Source: Halioglobus maricola (GTDB lineage Bacteria; Pseudomonadota; Gammaproteobacteria; Pseudomonadales; Halieaceae). Taken from it: a stretch of DNA of 64,000 bases. The DNA is taken from assembly GCF_009388985.1 (NCBI RefSeq), contig NZ_CP036422.1:1564501-1628500 (forward strand), read 5' to 3'. A program made the translations under genes and the position numbers. The notes beneath the pieces are model-generated. The model was not told the origin of the DNA and ran no database searches. It was given only the letters and a program-made list of their open reading frames with translations. Positions 36,717 through 44,996 of the stretch are shown piece by piece (within the stretch, counting starts at the first letter, position 1; every line of letters starts with the position of its first letter).

Positions 36717-37409
36717 TCAGTTCCAGTGATTCTCGATGAGCGCGGCTTCTTCTGCTGCACTCAGTGGGATGCTATCGGTCTGGTCGGCCAGGAAGTTGGC
36801 CACGGAGTCGGCGTCGGTTGCGCCGGCGGGACGGAACTGGGTGGCATCACCGGGGATCTCTGTGGCGGCCAGAACCTGTGTCTGCCATTCGCCAGCTTCC
36901 CGGCAGGAGACGCCACGAGACGCTTCGTCGGCTTCAGTAATCAGGAATTCGCGGCACCAGTTGCCTTCATTGTCCTTGAAACTCAGGACAGGGCGCACCT
37001 GGCTGCCGTTGTCGAGCGTTTCCCAGCCAGATGCCATGGAGGGGCTGGTTTCAAGCACCTCGGCCAGCATCTGTTGTGCGTTGGGCGCGCTCTGCCAGGT
37101 GGGGCTGATGGCCAGGCCAGCCGCAGCAACCAGGGAAGCGGCGATGGCGTATTGCCAGGCGGGGCGGGCCTTGCGCTGGGGCAGGGCAACCACGTTGCTC
37201 GCCGGGGTGAGCATGGCGCGCACACTGGCGGGGGCTTCGGCTGTTTGCTGGAGCGCGCTGCGAATCGCTACATCCTGGCCTTTCATTCGGTCCAGGGTGG
37301 CGGCCAGTTCGGGCTCTTGCTGCAGGCGCTGTTCGAGGGCCCGGCTGCTAAACACATCCAGTTCACCATCCAGGTACTGCGAAAGCTGTTGGTTGTCCTG
37401 TTCGTTCAT
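36717..37409 (-). CDS. Anti-sigma factor, single transmembrane helix
   Basis: A 230-residue protein. Residues 1-50 (QQLSQYLDGELDVFSSRALEQRL) match the short helical sigma-binding domain of RseA-like anti-sigma factors. A hydrophobic helix near 85-105 (WQYAIAASLVAAAGLAI) follows, then a periplasmic domain. The zinc-binding HxxxCxxC of ZAS anti-sigma factors is absent. The periplasmic part has two Cys in a matching context (NWCREF and VSCREAGEW), which could form a disulphide. It starts 13 bases after the ECF sigma gene and should hold that sigma factor at the membrane. Confidence 0.85.
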   Translation of the reverse strand: MNEQDNQQLSQYLDGELDVFSSRALEQRLQQEPELAATLDRMKGQDVAIRSALQQTAEAPASVRAMLTPASNVVALPQRKARPAWQYAIAASLVAAAGLAISPTWQSAPNAQQMLAEVLETSPSMASGWETLDNGSQVRPVLSFKDNEGNWCREFLITEADEASRGVSCREAGEWQTQVLAATEIPGDATQFRPAGATDADSVANFLADQTDSIPLSAAEEAALIENHWN

Positions 37410-37422
37410 CGTCTTGGTCTCG

Positions 37423-37926
37423 TCAGTCCGCCTCGGGCGGACTGTATATTTGTAGTAAGCTTTTTCTCGCTCTGGCTATCCTGCTCATGATGGTTCCCAC
37501 TGGAACCTCAAGAATCTCCGCTGCCTCGGCGTAACTTTTCCCTTCTACTGTCACCAGGGTCAGGGCCAGTCGCTGTTCGTCAGGCAGTTGTTCCAGCGCC
37601 TTTGAAACTGCATCCAGTGCCTGTTCGCCTGCGGCGACAGTCTCGGTGGAGTGGGTTTCCTCGGCATCTTCAGCTGCGATGCTGGGGTAACGTTGTCTCA
37701 CCTCGCGGGACCTGAGTTCGTCTATCCAGACGTTCTTGCAGACCCTGTAACTCCATTTAGCGGTATGCGCTTCTGCTGGAATTCCTTTATTCAGCAGTTT
37801 TTCTACAGTCGCCTGCAGCAGGTCATCCGCATCCGCGGCATTCCCTGTGAGGGAGTAGCAGAATCGGCGTAATCCACCCAGTTCGGCCATAAGGGCCTCA
37901 CGTTGTGAATCGCTGAGCGATGGCAT
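37423..37926 (-). CDS. ECF-family RNA polymerase sigma factor
   Basis: A 167-residue sigma-70-like factor with only regions 2 and 4. Region 2 includes DADDLLQATVEKLL and KNVWIDELRSRE. Region 4 includes QLPDEQRLALTLVTVEGKSYAEAAEILEVPVGTIMSRIARAR. It should direct RNA polymerase to a small regulon in response to an envelope signal. The gene is followed by its anti-sigma factor and a terminator, and is divergent from the repeat-containing subtilase. Matching promoter-like elements point both ways (37948-38005). Confidence 0.95.
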   Translation of the reverse strand: MPSLSDSQREALMAELGGLRRFCYSLTGNAADADDLLQATVEKLLNKGIPAEAHTAKWSYRVCKNVWIDELRSREVRQRYPSIAAEDAEETHSTETVAAGEQALDAVSKALEQLPDEQRLALTLVTVEGKSYAEAAEILEVPVGTIMSRIARARKSLLQIYSPPEAD

Positions 37927-37947
37927 ACGAATCCTGTTAGAATAAGT

Positions 37948-37974
37948 GACGTTTGGGCGGCGGATTTTATTCCA
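37948..37974 (-). promoter_or_regulatory. ECF-type promoter candidate of the sigma/anti-sigma operon
   Basis: On the minus strand: TGGAAT, 17 bases, then CGTC (within AAACGTC), 22 bases before the sigma start codon. The same two elements occur on the other strand at 37980-38005, which supports a real sigma recognition pair and autoregulation. Confidence 0.6.
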
Positions 37975-37979
37975 TGAAT

Positions 37980-38005
37980 TGGAATTTTTCTTGCCGAGAA
38001 ACGTC
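37980..38005 (+). promoter_or_regulatory. ECF-type promoter candidate of the subtilase gene
   Basis: TGGAAT, 16 bases, then CGTC (within AAACGTC), 44 bases before the chosen subtilase start. The two -35-like elements form one dyad (ATTCCA-N5-TGGAAT at 37969-37985), so polymerase could bind one direction at a time. Confidence 0.6.
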
Positions 38006-38049
38006 TTTATTAGTGAATACGACGTTAATTTCAGGTGGTAAATACTACC

Positions 38050-39876
38050 ATGGTTTCCTGCAAGTCATTGAAAATTCAGAATATAATTCCGTTTTTGCGT
38101 AATTGTACCTCTCTTCCCGCGGCTCTGATCGTGGCGCTGGCGCTCGTTTTGCCCGCACCGCTGGCCGTTCATGCTCAGGTTCCCGGTGCCTTGACCGGGG
38201 CAGAGGAACAGGTGGAAGACGACGTTGAAGAGGACGTAGAGGAGACCGTCGAGGACGAAATCGTCCAGGAAGAGGTGGAAGAGGCTATTGAGGAAGAGGT
38301 GGAAGAGCAAGCCGGAGAACTGGTGCTTGGCTATACCGAAGCGGCCTTCGAAGACAGCGTTGAAGAAGATGTCCAGGAAGACGTCGAAGAAGTGATTGAA
38401 GAGGAAATCGTTGAGGAGGCAGTCGAGGAAAACGTCGAAGAGACTGTCGAGGAAACGGTAGAGGAGCAAGTTGCTGAAACGGTGACTGAAGACGTTGAAG
38501 AAAATGTCGAGGAGACGGTGGAAGAAACCGTTGAGGAAACCGTCGCTCAGGACGTGGAAGAAATCGTTGAAGAGACGGTAGAGGAAGAAGTTCAGGAAGA
38601 AGTCGCAGAGGCTGTCGAAGAGGAAGTCCAGGAAGACGTCCAGGAGCAGGTTGCGCAAACTGTCGAAGAGAGCCTCGAGACCGGTGTCGAGCAGACGGTC
38701 GAACAAACCGTTGAGCAGAATGTCGACCAGGTCGTTGTTGCGCAGGTGGAGGTCGCTGTGGAAGAGCGGCTCGAGACCGAGATTGATGACATCCTGGATG
38801 CGGTCGAGAGCGACCTGGAAGTCGATGAAGAGCGAATTCACCGCGAGCAGTGGCTGGTAATGGCGGAGCCCGAGGTATTCGAGGAACTGACAGAGAAGGG
38901 CTATCTGTTTGACACAGTGACCGACTTGCCGGCACTGGGTATGCGTCTGGCGGAAGTAGCCGGCCCATCAAGTTTTGATATCACCGAAGTGCGCCGCGGC
39001 GTGTTGGACGTTGTCGGTAAAGACCGTGCTGAGGTCGATCTGAATCACATCTATACCGCTGGCACCCAGTTGGCGAGCGCTTCAGAGGGCGTTACCCCCC
39101 GTTCAGTCATGGCGCTGCCAAGCCAGGCTGAAGCGACACCGCGCATCGGTATGATTGATAGCTCGGTGGATACAGCGCACCCGGCGCTCGTCGAGTCTCA
39201 GATCGAAAGCCGGGTCTTTGTCGGCAAGGGCGCAGAGGTTCCCGAGTTCCACGGTACTGCGATTGCCTCGATCATCGCCGCCAACTCGCAGGATTATCAG
39301 GGGCTGGCACCTGGCGCTGAAGTCTATGCCGCCGGCGTTTTTGAAATCGACGAGGAGCACGGTGAAATCGCTTCGACGGTGAGTTTGCTCCGCGCACTCG
39401 ATTGGTTGATATCTTCCGAAGTTGATGTCGTGAACATTAGTCTGGCAGGTCCGCCTAATCGTCTGCTCGAGGCAGCGCTTGGTCGCGCTCAGGAACAGGA
39501 CGTTGTGGTGCTGGCGGCAGCCGGTAATGGAGGCCCGGTGGCGGGCCCAATGTATCCTGCGGCCTATGATAGTGTCGTAGCCGTGACTGCTGTGGACAGC
39601 CGTCACCAGGTGTTCCGTTTGGCTAACCGCGGTGAGTATCTTGATATTGCAGCGCCAGGGGTTGACCTTCTGCATGCTCAGGCCGGGGGTGGCTTTGTCG
39701 CTTCTTCAGGCACATCTTTCGCTGTTCCCTTTGCCGCCACTGCCGCGGCCAGCCTGTTGAGTCAGCGTCCCGATGAGGATGTGATGAGCCTGCTCTACGA
39801 ATCAGCTGAGGATCTCGGCCCGCCAGGGCGCGACGATATCTACGGCCACGGCCTGCTGCGTCCCGCCGGCGGCTGA
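38050..39876 (+). CDS. Secreted subtilisin-like (S8) protease with a Glu/Val tetrapeptide-repeat region
   Basis: A 608-residue precursor in three parts. A signal peptide ends near AVHA-QVPG (about residue 40). Residues 52-250 are an acidic low-complexity region of the form (V/I)-E-E-x repeated with period four. A linker follows, then an S8 domain with catalytic Asp370 (GMIDSS), His401 (FHGTA), Asn493 (AAGNGG) and Ser556 (SGTSFAVP). It is probably exported to the periplasm or surface. I chose ATG 38050, with AGGTGG upstream; GTG 38035 is also in frame. The gene is divergent from an ECF sigma operon with a matching promoter. Its stop is one base from the stop of the convergent barrel protein gene. 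Confidence 0.9.
   Translation: MVSCKSLKIQNIIPFLRNCTSLPAALIVALALVLPAPLAVHAQVPGALTGAEEQVEDDVEEDVEETVEDEIVQEEVEEAIEEEVEEQAGELVLGYTEAAFEDSVEEDVQEDVEEVIEEEIVEEAVEENVEETVEETVEEQVAETVTEDVEENVEETVEETVEETVAQDVEEIVEETVEEEVQEEVAEAVEEEVQEDVQEQVAQTVEESLETGVEQTVEQTVEQNVDQVVVAQVEVAVEERLETEIDDILDAVESDLEVDEERIHREQWLVMAEPEVFEELTEKGYLFDTVTDLPALGMRLAEVAGPSSFDITEVRRGVLDVVGKDRAEVDLNHIYTAGTQLASASEGVTPRSVMALPSQAEATPRIGMIDSSVDTAHPALVESQIESRVFVGKGAEVPEFHGTAIASIIAANSQDYQGLAPGAEVYAAGVFEIDEEHGEIASTVSLLRALDWLISSEVDVVNISLAGPPNRLLEAALGRAQEQDVVVLAAAGNGGPVAGPMYPAAYDSVVAVTAVDSRHQVFRLANRGEYLDIAAPGVDLLHAQAGGGFVASSGTSFAVPFAATAAASLLSQRPDEDVMSLLYESAEDLGPPGRDDIYGHGLLRPAGG
38203..38799 (+). repeat. Imperfect 12-base coding repeat for V-E-E-x
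   Basis: About 200 codons dominated by GTC/GTT/GTA-GAG/GAA-GAG/GAA-N, with one non-repeat interruption (AGELVLGYTEAAFED, roughly residues 87-101). Both Glu codons and all Val codons are mixed, so the protein period of four is better conserved than the DNA repeat. That argues for selection on the protein. Confidence 0.85.
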
Positions 39877-39877
39877 T

Positions 39878-40807
39878 CTATTCCCAGCGCCAGGACAGGC
39901 GCGTGCCAACCACGTGCTGGTCGTAGGCCGCGCGTGGGAAGTTTGAGTCGTAATCTGAGTAGCCGCCGTAAAACTGCAGGGTGCCCCCGCTGAAGACAGG
40001 GTATTCAAGGTCAATTTTCCAGCGGTGGCGCTGGTCGTCCCGCTCTTCGTCAATGCTGGGAGTAATGCCGCTGTAGTCGCGATCCTCATAGCGCCAGGAC
40101 AATTCCATTTTCAGAATATCATCCCACACTTCGAAGCGCTGTATATAACGCAGTTTCAGGTTGTGCGCCTTGTAATCGTAGCGGTCTGCGGTGGCATCTT
40201 CGTCTTTGAATTTGTAGCCCATGTTGAAATAACTGCGAAGACCCCGACGGAAGAAATAAAGATCAAACTCGCCTGCGTGACTCTGGGCATCTCGTTCTGC
40301 ATTCTGGGCGATGGTTTTGTCAGAATAGACATAGGCGCCGCGAGCAAACCACTTCTTGGACAGGAAACCGGACACGTAGGGTGAGCCACGGTAGTACTCA
40401 AGAAAATCGTTCCCGTCGAGTTGAGCGTTGATGTAATAGAGCGCCAGGCCCGTGTTGACTGCGCCGAGGTCAGCACCGAGATCGGCGCCAATGAGATGCG
40501 TCTGGCGATCCAGCAGTTCGAAACGATCGTAGTTGGTCTGGCTGAAATTGTAGTTGAGCGACAGGTCCGTCGTCTCAGTGATTTGCTGGTCCAACTCCAG
40601 GTTGGCATCCATCGTGTAAGCGTAGTCGCTCTCATTACTGGTCGCGTCCAGTTCATCGACCGAGACGTTGCTGTCGTACTCCGCCCCAAGGCCTACTTCG
40701 GCAGAGAACTCTGTACCTGACGCACTTGCGGTGAAACTGGCGGGCATGGCGGCAACCGACGCGATAAGCGCGCAGGAAAGTCTAACCGTGTGTGAAGGCC
40801 ATGCCAT
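39878..40807 (-). CDS. Outer-membrane beta-barrel protein
   Basis: A 309-residue precursor with a signal peptide (cleavage near TASASG). The rest is amphipathic beta-strand rich (FSAEVGLGAEYDSNVSV, LSLNYNFSQTNYDRF, RSYFNMGYKFKDE) and ends HVVGTRLSWRWE, a typical terminal barrel strand with a C-terminal aromatic. It resembles the barrels of surface-lipoprotein-assembly-modifier-like or DUF560-like proteins, but without a tetratricopeptide part; that similarity is tentative. It converges on the subtilase gene with one base between stops, so the pair may be functionally linked. Confidence 0.82.
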   Translation of the reverse strand: MAWPSHTVRLSCALIASVAAMPASFTASASGTEFSAEVGLGAEYDSNVSVDELDATSNESDYAYTMDANLELDQQITETTDLSLNYNFSQTNYDRFELLDRQTHLIGADLGADLGAVNTGLALYYINAQLDGNDFLEYYRGSPYVSGFLSKKWFARGAYVYSDKTIAQNAERDAQSHAGEFDLYFFRRGLRSYFNMGYKFKDEDATADRYDYKAHNLKLRYIQRFEVWDDILKMELSWRYEDRDYSGITPSIDEERDDQRHRWKIDLEYPVFSGGTLQFYGGYSDYDSNFPRAAYDQHVVGTRLSWRWE

Positions 40808-40960
40808 TGTGTTGCGTCCTGGAGGTGCCGGGGCCAGCGCTGTGGCGTTGCCTGGCGCATTAATCCACTAATAATAGCAAAAAGCGGGGGGAACCGAATC
40901 GAAAATACACACCAAAGCCAAGGTATACTGCGTGCATCCCTATCTATCCTGGTATGCGTC

Positions 40961-41716
40961 ATGCCTGTTGTTGGAAAATTGATCAGCCAGCTGGCGCTGC
41001 CTGTCGCATTGATGAGCGTTATGGCCAGCGCACGGGTGCAGGCCGAAGACACCGTAGGAGCAAGAGCTGATCGCTGTGTCATTCTGCTACACGGTCTGTT
41101 TCGCTCGTCACTATCGCTCAAACCGATGCAGTGGTTTCTCGATCGTGATGGCTATACCACGGTTAATCTGAGCTACCCATCGCTGCTCCATCCGATACCC
41201 GAACTTGCAGAGGACGTGATTACCAATTCACTGCGAACCTGTCACGCCCGTGGTGCCCACAAGATTAATTTTGTCACTCACTCTCTCGGTGGCATTCTCG
41301 TTCGCCAATATGCCAGCGTACAGCCGATCCAGGGCATGCAGCGCGCTGTGATGCTCGGCCCGCCCAACGGTGGGAGCCAGGTGGCGGAGTACTACGGATC
41401 CATTGATTTTTTAAGCGCTATAGAGCCAATGGCGATTAGGCAACTGGGTACAGGGGAGGAGTCCATTCCGCGTAGTCTTGGGCCGGTTGAATTTGAACTG
41501 GGCGTTATCGCTGGTGGTGCCCGCGACAGCACATTATTGCCGGGCTTTCCCGATGAGCCCAGCGATGGCACCGTGTCACTGGCGGAGGCCGTGGTGCCCG
41601 GCATGCTCGACTTTCTGCAGATGCCGGTCACTCATACGTTTATGATCTGGAACCCGAAAGTCATGCACCAGGTTGGGTATTTTCTGGAGTACGGTACATT
41701 CGAACGAGAAATGTAG
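40961..41716 (+). CDS. Secreted alpha/beta-hydrolase (lipase-like)
   Basis: A 251-residue precursor with a signal peptide ending near ARVQA. VILLHGLFRSSLSL is the oxyanion region, FVTHSLGGILVRQ the nucleophile elbow, SDGTVSLAEA the likely Asp, and VTHTFMIWN the likely His. This is the triacylglycerol-lipase/PGAP1-like arrangement. It should hydrolyse lipids or esters in the periplasm or outside. It is transcribed alone, divergent from the barrel protein. Confidence 0.88.
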   Translation: MPVVGKLISQLALPVALMSVMASARVQAEDTVGARADRCVILLHGLFRSSLSLKPMQWFLDRDGYTTVNLSYPSLLHPIPELAEDVITNSLRTCHARGAHKINFVTHSLGGILVRQYASVQPIQGMQRAVMLGPPNGGSQVAEYYGSIDFLSAIEPMAIRQLGTGEESIPRSLGPVEFELGVIAGGARDSTLLPGFPDEPSDGTVSLAEAVVPGMLDFLQMPVTHTFMIWNPKVMHQVGYFLEYGTFEREM

Positions 41717-41825
41717 GCTGGGCGGTGTGCGTCCAAAAAAACGGAGGTTTGTAAGAATCGTCAATACAAAGCCAATTTAGTGTTAAAATTCGGCGCCTCT
41801 TTTATCTCATTACCGGAGTATTCCC

Positions 41826-42098
41826 ATGTCAAAGACAGACGCTGAACTACACCACGAAACTATGAATCGCTTTATTGAGCTGGCCAATGCCGCCAAAGAC
41901 GAAGGCGTCAGCCCCCATGTCGTCTCGGCAGCTATGATGACGGCCTCCGCTGTCTACGCCAGCTATGTCGCTGCTGGTAACGAGGGTGGTTTACATGACT
42001 CTGGTATCGACAAGGTTGTCGATGCGTATCGCCATCAGATGGAGCAGATTCAGGCGATGAAACGCGCCGAGCTGGAACAAAAGCAGCAACAGCAATAA
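41826..42098 (+). CDS. DUF3144 family protein
   Basis: A 90-residue soluble helical protein. The N-terminal part (MNRFIELANAAKDEG, VVSAAMMTASAVYASYVAAGN) matches DUF3144 as found in many gammaproteobacteria, and the C-terminus is a Gln/Lys-rich tail. The function is unknown. A GGAG ribosome site precedes it. The PLP enzyme gene starts 19 bases after it and may be co-transcribed. Confidence 0.85.
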   Translation: MSKTDAELHHETMNRFIELANAAKDEGVSPHVVSAAMMTASAVYASYVAAGNEGGLHDSGIDKVVDAYRHQMEQIQAMKRAELEQKQQQQ

Positions 42099-42117
42099 GC
42101 CACTAAAAGGCTGTTCA

Positions 42118-43596
42118 GTGGGCGACAGTGAGAAATCGCTGCTAGAGCCAGCGGACTGGGATGCGTTTCGAAAGGAAGCGCACCGGGCATTGGATGTCGC
42201 GTTGGATTTTTCCCGAGACAGGGCTGAGCGCGCTGTCTGGACACCGCTTCCTGAACATGCCCGTACGGTCGATGAGCCCTTGCCGCGCGGGGGCGAATCG
42301 CTGCAGGAGGTGGTCGGTGAGGTAGAGCGCCGAGTCCTGCCGCACACATTGGGCAATACCCATCCTCGGTTCTGGGGGTGGGTCAACGGTTCTGGCACAC
42401 CCAGCGGGATCGTATCTCAGCTTCTCACAGGCGCGATCAATGCCAATCTCGGCGGCAGGGACCACAGTCCCATTTATATCGAGCGCCAGCTCATTCGCTG
42501 GATGTGCGAGCTTTTTGACTTTCCTCTCGATGCCGGCGGGCTCATTTGCACCGGTACTTCCACGGCTACCTTGTACGGCCTCGCAGTGGCGCGTCATCGC
42601 GCGCTCGGAGCGGCGTCGCGTCAGCAGGGCAACTCGCAGTCGCCCCTGGTGGCCTACTGCTCAGCTCAGGCCCATGTGTCAGTCAGCAAGGCTGTGGAAT
42701 TGATGGGGCTCGGGAGTGATGCGCTGAGGCCGGTTCCTGTGTTAGACGACTTCAGTATTGATTGCAGCGCGCTCGCCGACCAGATCGCCGCCGATGTTGA
42801 AGCTGGCCTGCAGCCTTTCGCAGTGATCAGCTCGGTGGGCAGTGTGAATACTGGGGCGATCGACGACTTGCAACAAGTGAATGCGATCTGCGAACAGTAT
42901 CGCTGCTGGCATCATGTGGATGGCGCCTTCGGCGCCCTGATAAGCCTGAGCGAAACGTTGCGGCCGCGCCTCGCGGGTATTGAAAAAGCCGACTCTCTCG
43001 CCTTCGATTTTCACAAGTGGATGCATGTGACCTATTCCTCTGCCTGTCTGCTGGTGCGCGACAGGGAAGAACACCTCGCCACGTTTGCCACTGCACATTC
43101 CTATTTGCGAGGAGAGCAAAGAGGTGTAGCGGGCGGTGCACCCTGGCCGAATGATTTTGGTATAGATCTCTCGCGCGGCTTCGCTGCGCTGGGCCCGTGG
43201 ATGCTGCTCAGAGAGATGGGCAGTGAACGCCTCGGTCTGGCAATCGAACGCAACTGTGAACAGGCGGCCTGGTTGGGTCGCACGGTAGATGAGCATCCGC
43301 AGCTTGAGTTGCTCGCACCGGTCTCCCTGAATATTGTCTGTTTTCGCTATGTGGCCAGTGGTGTTAGCGAAGAGCAGCTCAATCGCCTCAATCGTCATCT
43401 TGTGGTGGAACTACAGTGCAGGGGCATTGCCGTGCCCTCGTTTACCGAGCTTCACGGCACCACCGCTATCCGCGTCTGTATTGCAAATCATCGTACCGCG
43501 GAAGCAGATCTTCAGGCCCTGGTGGATGCCGTACCCCTGCTTGGTGAGGAACTGCTGCGGGCAGGGGGCGAGCCCGACGACTTCGCGGTCGATTAG
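42118..43596 (+). CDS. Pyridoxal-phosphate-dependent decarboxylase (group II)
   Basis: A 492-residue enzyme of the aromatic-amino-acid/glutamate decarboxylase fold. HPRFWGWVNGSGTPSGIVSQLLTGAINAN, GLICTGTSTATLYGLAVAR and WHHVDGAFGALISLSE build the cofactor pocket, and LAFDFHKWMHVTYSSA contains the Schiff-base Lys. It should decarboxylate an amino acid such as an aromatic amino acid or aspartate; the substrate is not assignable. The start is GTG. Confidence 0.9.
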   Translation: MGDSEKSLLEPADWDAFRKEAHRALDVALDFSRDRAERAVWTPLPEHARTVDEPLPRGGESLQEVVGEVERRVLPHTLGNTHPRFWGWVNGSGTPSGIVSQLLTGAINANLGGRDHSPIYIERQLIRWMCELFDFPLDAGGLICTGTSTATLYGLAVARHRALGAASRQQGNSQSPLVAYCSAQAHVSVSKAVELMGLGSDALRPVPVLDDFSIDCSALADQIAADVEAGLQPFAVISSVGSVNTGAIDDLQQVNAICEQYRCWHHVDGAFGALISLSETLRPRLAGIEKADSLAFDFHKWMHVTYSSACLLVRDREEHLATFATAHSYLRGEQRGVAGGAPWPNDFGIDLSRGFAALGPWMLLREMGSERLGLAIERNCEQAAWLGRTVDEHPQLELLAPVSLNIVCFRYVASGVSEEQLNRLNRHLVVELQCRGIAVPSFTELHGTTAIRVCIANHRTAEADLQALVDAVPLLGEELLRAGGEPDDFAVD

Positions 43597-43614
43597 CATT
43601 ATTGAATTTATCCC

Positions 43615-43670
43615 TTTGCCAAGCTTTCCCGGCTTGGGCAAACTTACAGCGTCAGTGCCCCGTAGGGCAC
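43615..43670 (+). other. Two consecutive hairpins before the UDP-sugar dehydrogenase gene
   Basis: The first, 43615-43642, pairs TTTGCC-AAGC with GCTTGGGCAAA (one bulge). The second, 43655-43670, is GTGCCC-CGTA-GGGCAC, perfect. Neither has a T-tract on either strand. They may end the decarboxylase transcript or form a leader structure for the next gene, whose start is 22 bases on. Confidence 0.5.
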
Positions 43671-43691
43671 CCTCCAGATTTTGAGACAATA

Positions 43692-44996
43692 ATGTATAAA
43701 ACGGCAGCAGTTTTAGGGCTGGGCTATGTTGGCCTGCCGGTGGCGGTGGCTTTCGGCCGGCACATGCGAACCATCGGTTTCGATTTGAATGAGTCGCGGC
43801 TGGCGCGATACCGCGCGGGGGAAGACCCCAACGGCAGCGTCACACCGGAGGAGCTTGCGGCAGCATCTCAACTCGAGCTCACTAGTGATCCGGCGAGCCT
43901 TGCCGAGGCGGACATTATCCTGGTGGCGGTACCTACACCCATCGACGATGCCCGGCGGCCCGATCTCAAACCTTTGCATGGCGCCTGCGTCACTGTCGGC
44001 CTGCATATGTCCGCGGGCGCCACGGTTGTGTTTGAATCCACCGTGTATCCGGGCTGTACCGAGGAATACTGCGTACCGCTGCTGGAGAAGTCATCGGGTA
44101 TGGTCTGGGCAGGCCGGGAGGAGGCCAGTGGCGACGCATTCCATGTGGGCTATTCGCCAGAGCGTATCAACCCGGGTGATACCGAGAACCGGCTTGAGAC
44201 CGTGGTGAAAGTTGTCGCTGGCGATACGCCAGACACGCTGGAAAATATTGCCCGGTTTTATGAGCAGGTGGTCAGCGCAGGGGTTCACCGTGCGCCAAGT
44301 ATCAAAGTGGGCGAGGCTGCCAAAGTGATCGAGAACAGCCAGCGTGACCTCAACATTGCTCTCATGAACGAGCTCGCGCTAATTTTTAATCGCCTTGAAA
44401 TTGACACTCAGGATGTCCTCGAAGCTGCTGGAACCAAGTGGAACTTTCTCCCTTTCCGCCCCGGACTGGTGGGCGGCCACTGCATAGGCGTCGATCCTTA
44501 CTATCTCACCTACAAAGCGGAGGCGGTCGGTCATCATCCGCAGGTGATTCTCGCTGGGCGTCAGACCAACGACGATATGGCAAAATTTGTAGCGGAACAG
44601 ACCGTGAAGCAGCTGCTGCGTCAGGGGCGGTCTCCGGATACTGCGCGCATCGTTGTGCTCGGCTTGGCTTTCAAAGAGAACTGCCCGGATATTCGCAATT
44701 CCAAGGTAGCGGATATTGTCGCGGAACTGCGCGATTACCAATGCCAGGTGCTGGTGCACGATGCACTTGCAGACGCCTCCGAGGCGCAGGCTGAATACGG
44801 TATTGAGCTATCTTCCTGGCAAGATCTGCCCCCGGCAGACGCTCTCGTTCTGGCAGTGCCCCACGCCGAATATATGTGCCTGGGAGAACAGGCCATCGCC
44901 GAGCTATTGTCACCGGGCGGTATCGTGATCGACGTCAAGTCGCGGCTCGATCGGGCCGTGCTGGACCAGCTGAATATTCCTGTCTGGCGGCTCTAG
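43692..44996 (+). CDS. Nucleotide sugar dehydrogenase (UDP-N-acetylhexosamine C6 dehydrogenase, TviB/WbpA type)
   Basis: A 434-residue enzyme oxidising a UDP-sugar to its uronate with two NAD+. The NAD-binding motif is VLGLGYVGLPVAVAFG. VAVPTPIDDARRPDLKPL, YSPERINPGD and the catalytic-Cys motif GGHCIGVDPYYLTYKAE follow, and GLAFKENCPDIRNSKV completes the family pattern. It resembles the WbpA/TviB/VipA group that makes UDP-GlcNAc- or GalNAc-uronate for surface polysaccharide. I chose ATG 43692, where homology begins; an in-frame start at 43602 would read through the two hairpins. Confidence 0.93.
   Translation: MYKTAAVLGLGYVGLPVAVAFGRHMRTIGFDLNESRLARYRAGEDPNGSVTPEELAAASQLELTSDPASLAEADIILVAVPTPIDDARRPDLKPLHGACVTVGLHMSAGATVVFESTVYPGCTEEYCVPLLEKSSGMVWAGREEASGDAFHVGYSPERINPGDTENRLETVVKVVAGDTPDTLENIARFYEQVVSAGVHRAPSIKVGEAAKVIENSQRDLNIALMNELALIFNRLEIDTQDVLEAAGTKWNFLPFRPGLVGGHCIGVDPYYLTYKAEAVGHHPQVILAGRQTNDDMAKFVAEQTVKQLLRQGRSPDTARIVVLGLAFKENCPDIRNSKVADIVAELRDYQCQVLVHDALADASEAQAEYGIELSSWQDLPPADALVLAVPHAEYMCLGEQAIAELLSPGGIVIDVKSRLDRAVLDQLNIPVWRL

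Noticed and set aside
38065..38841. A 258-codon leftward frame antisense to the subtilase repeat, rich in Leu and Phe
   Set aside because: It is the complement of the GAG/GTC repeat codons, which produce few stops in any frame. It has no ribosome site and the sense gene is clearly real.
38285..38971. A 228-codon leftward frame rich in Arg, Pro and Leu
   Set aside because: Another antisense shadow of the same repeat; composition reflects the repeat only.
43602..43691. Upstream in-frame start for the UDP-sugar dehydrogenase adding 30 residues
   Set aside because: The extension would be translated through two strong hairpins, and family homology begins exactly at ATG 43692.
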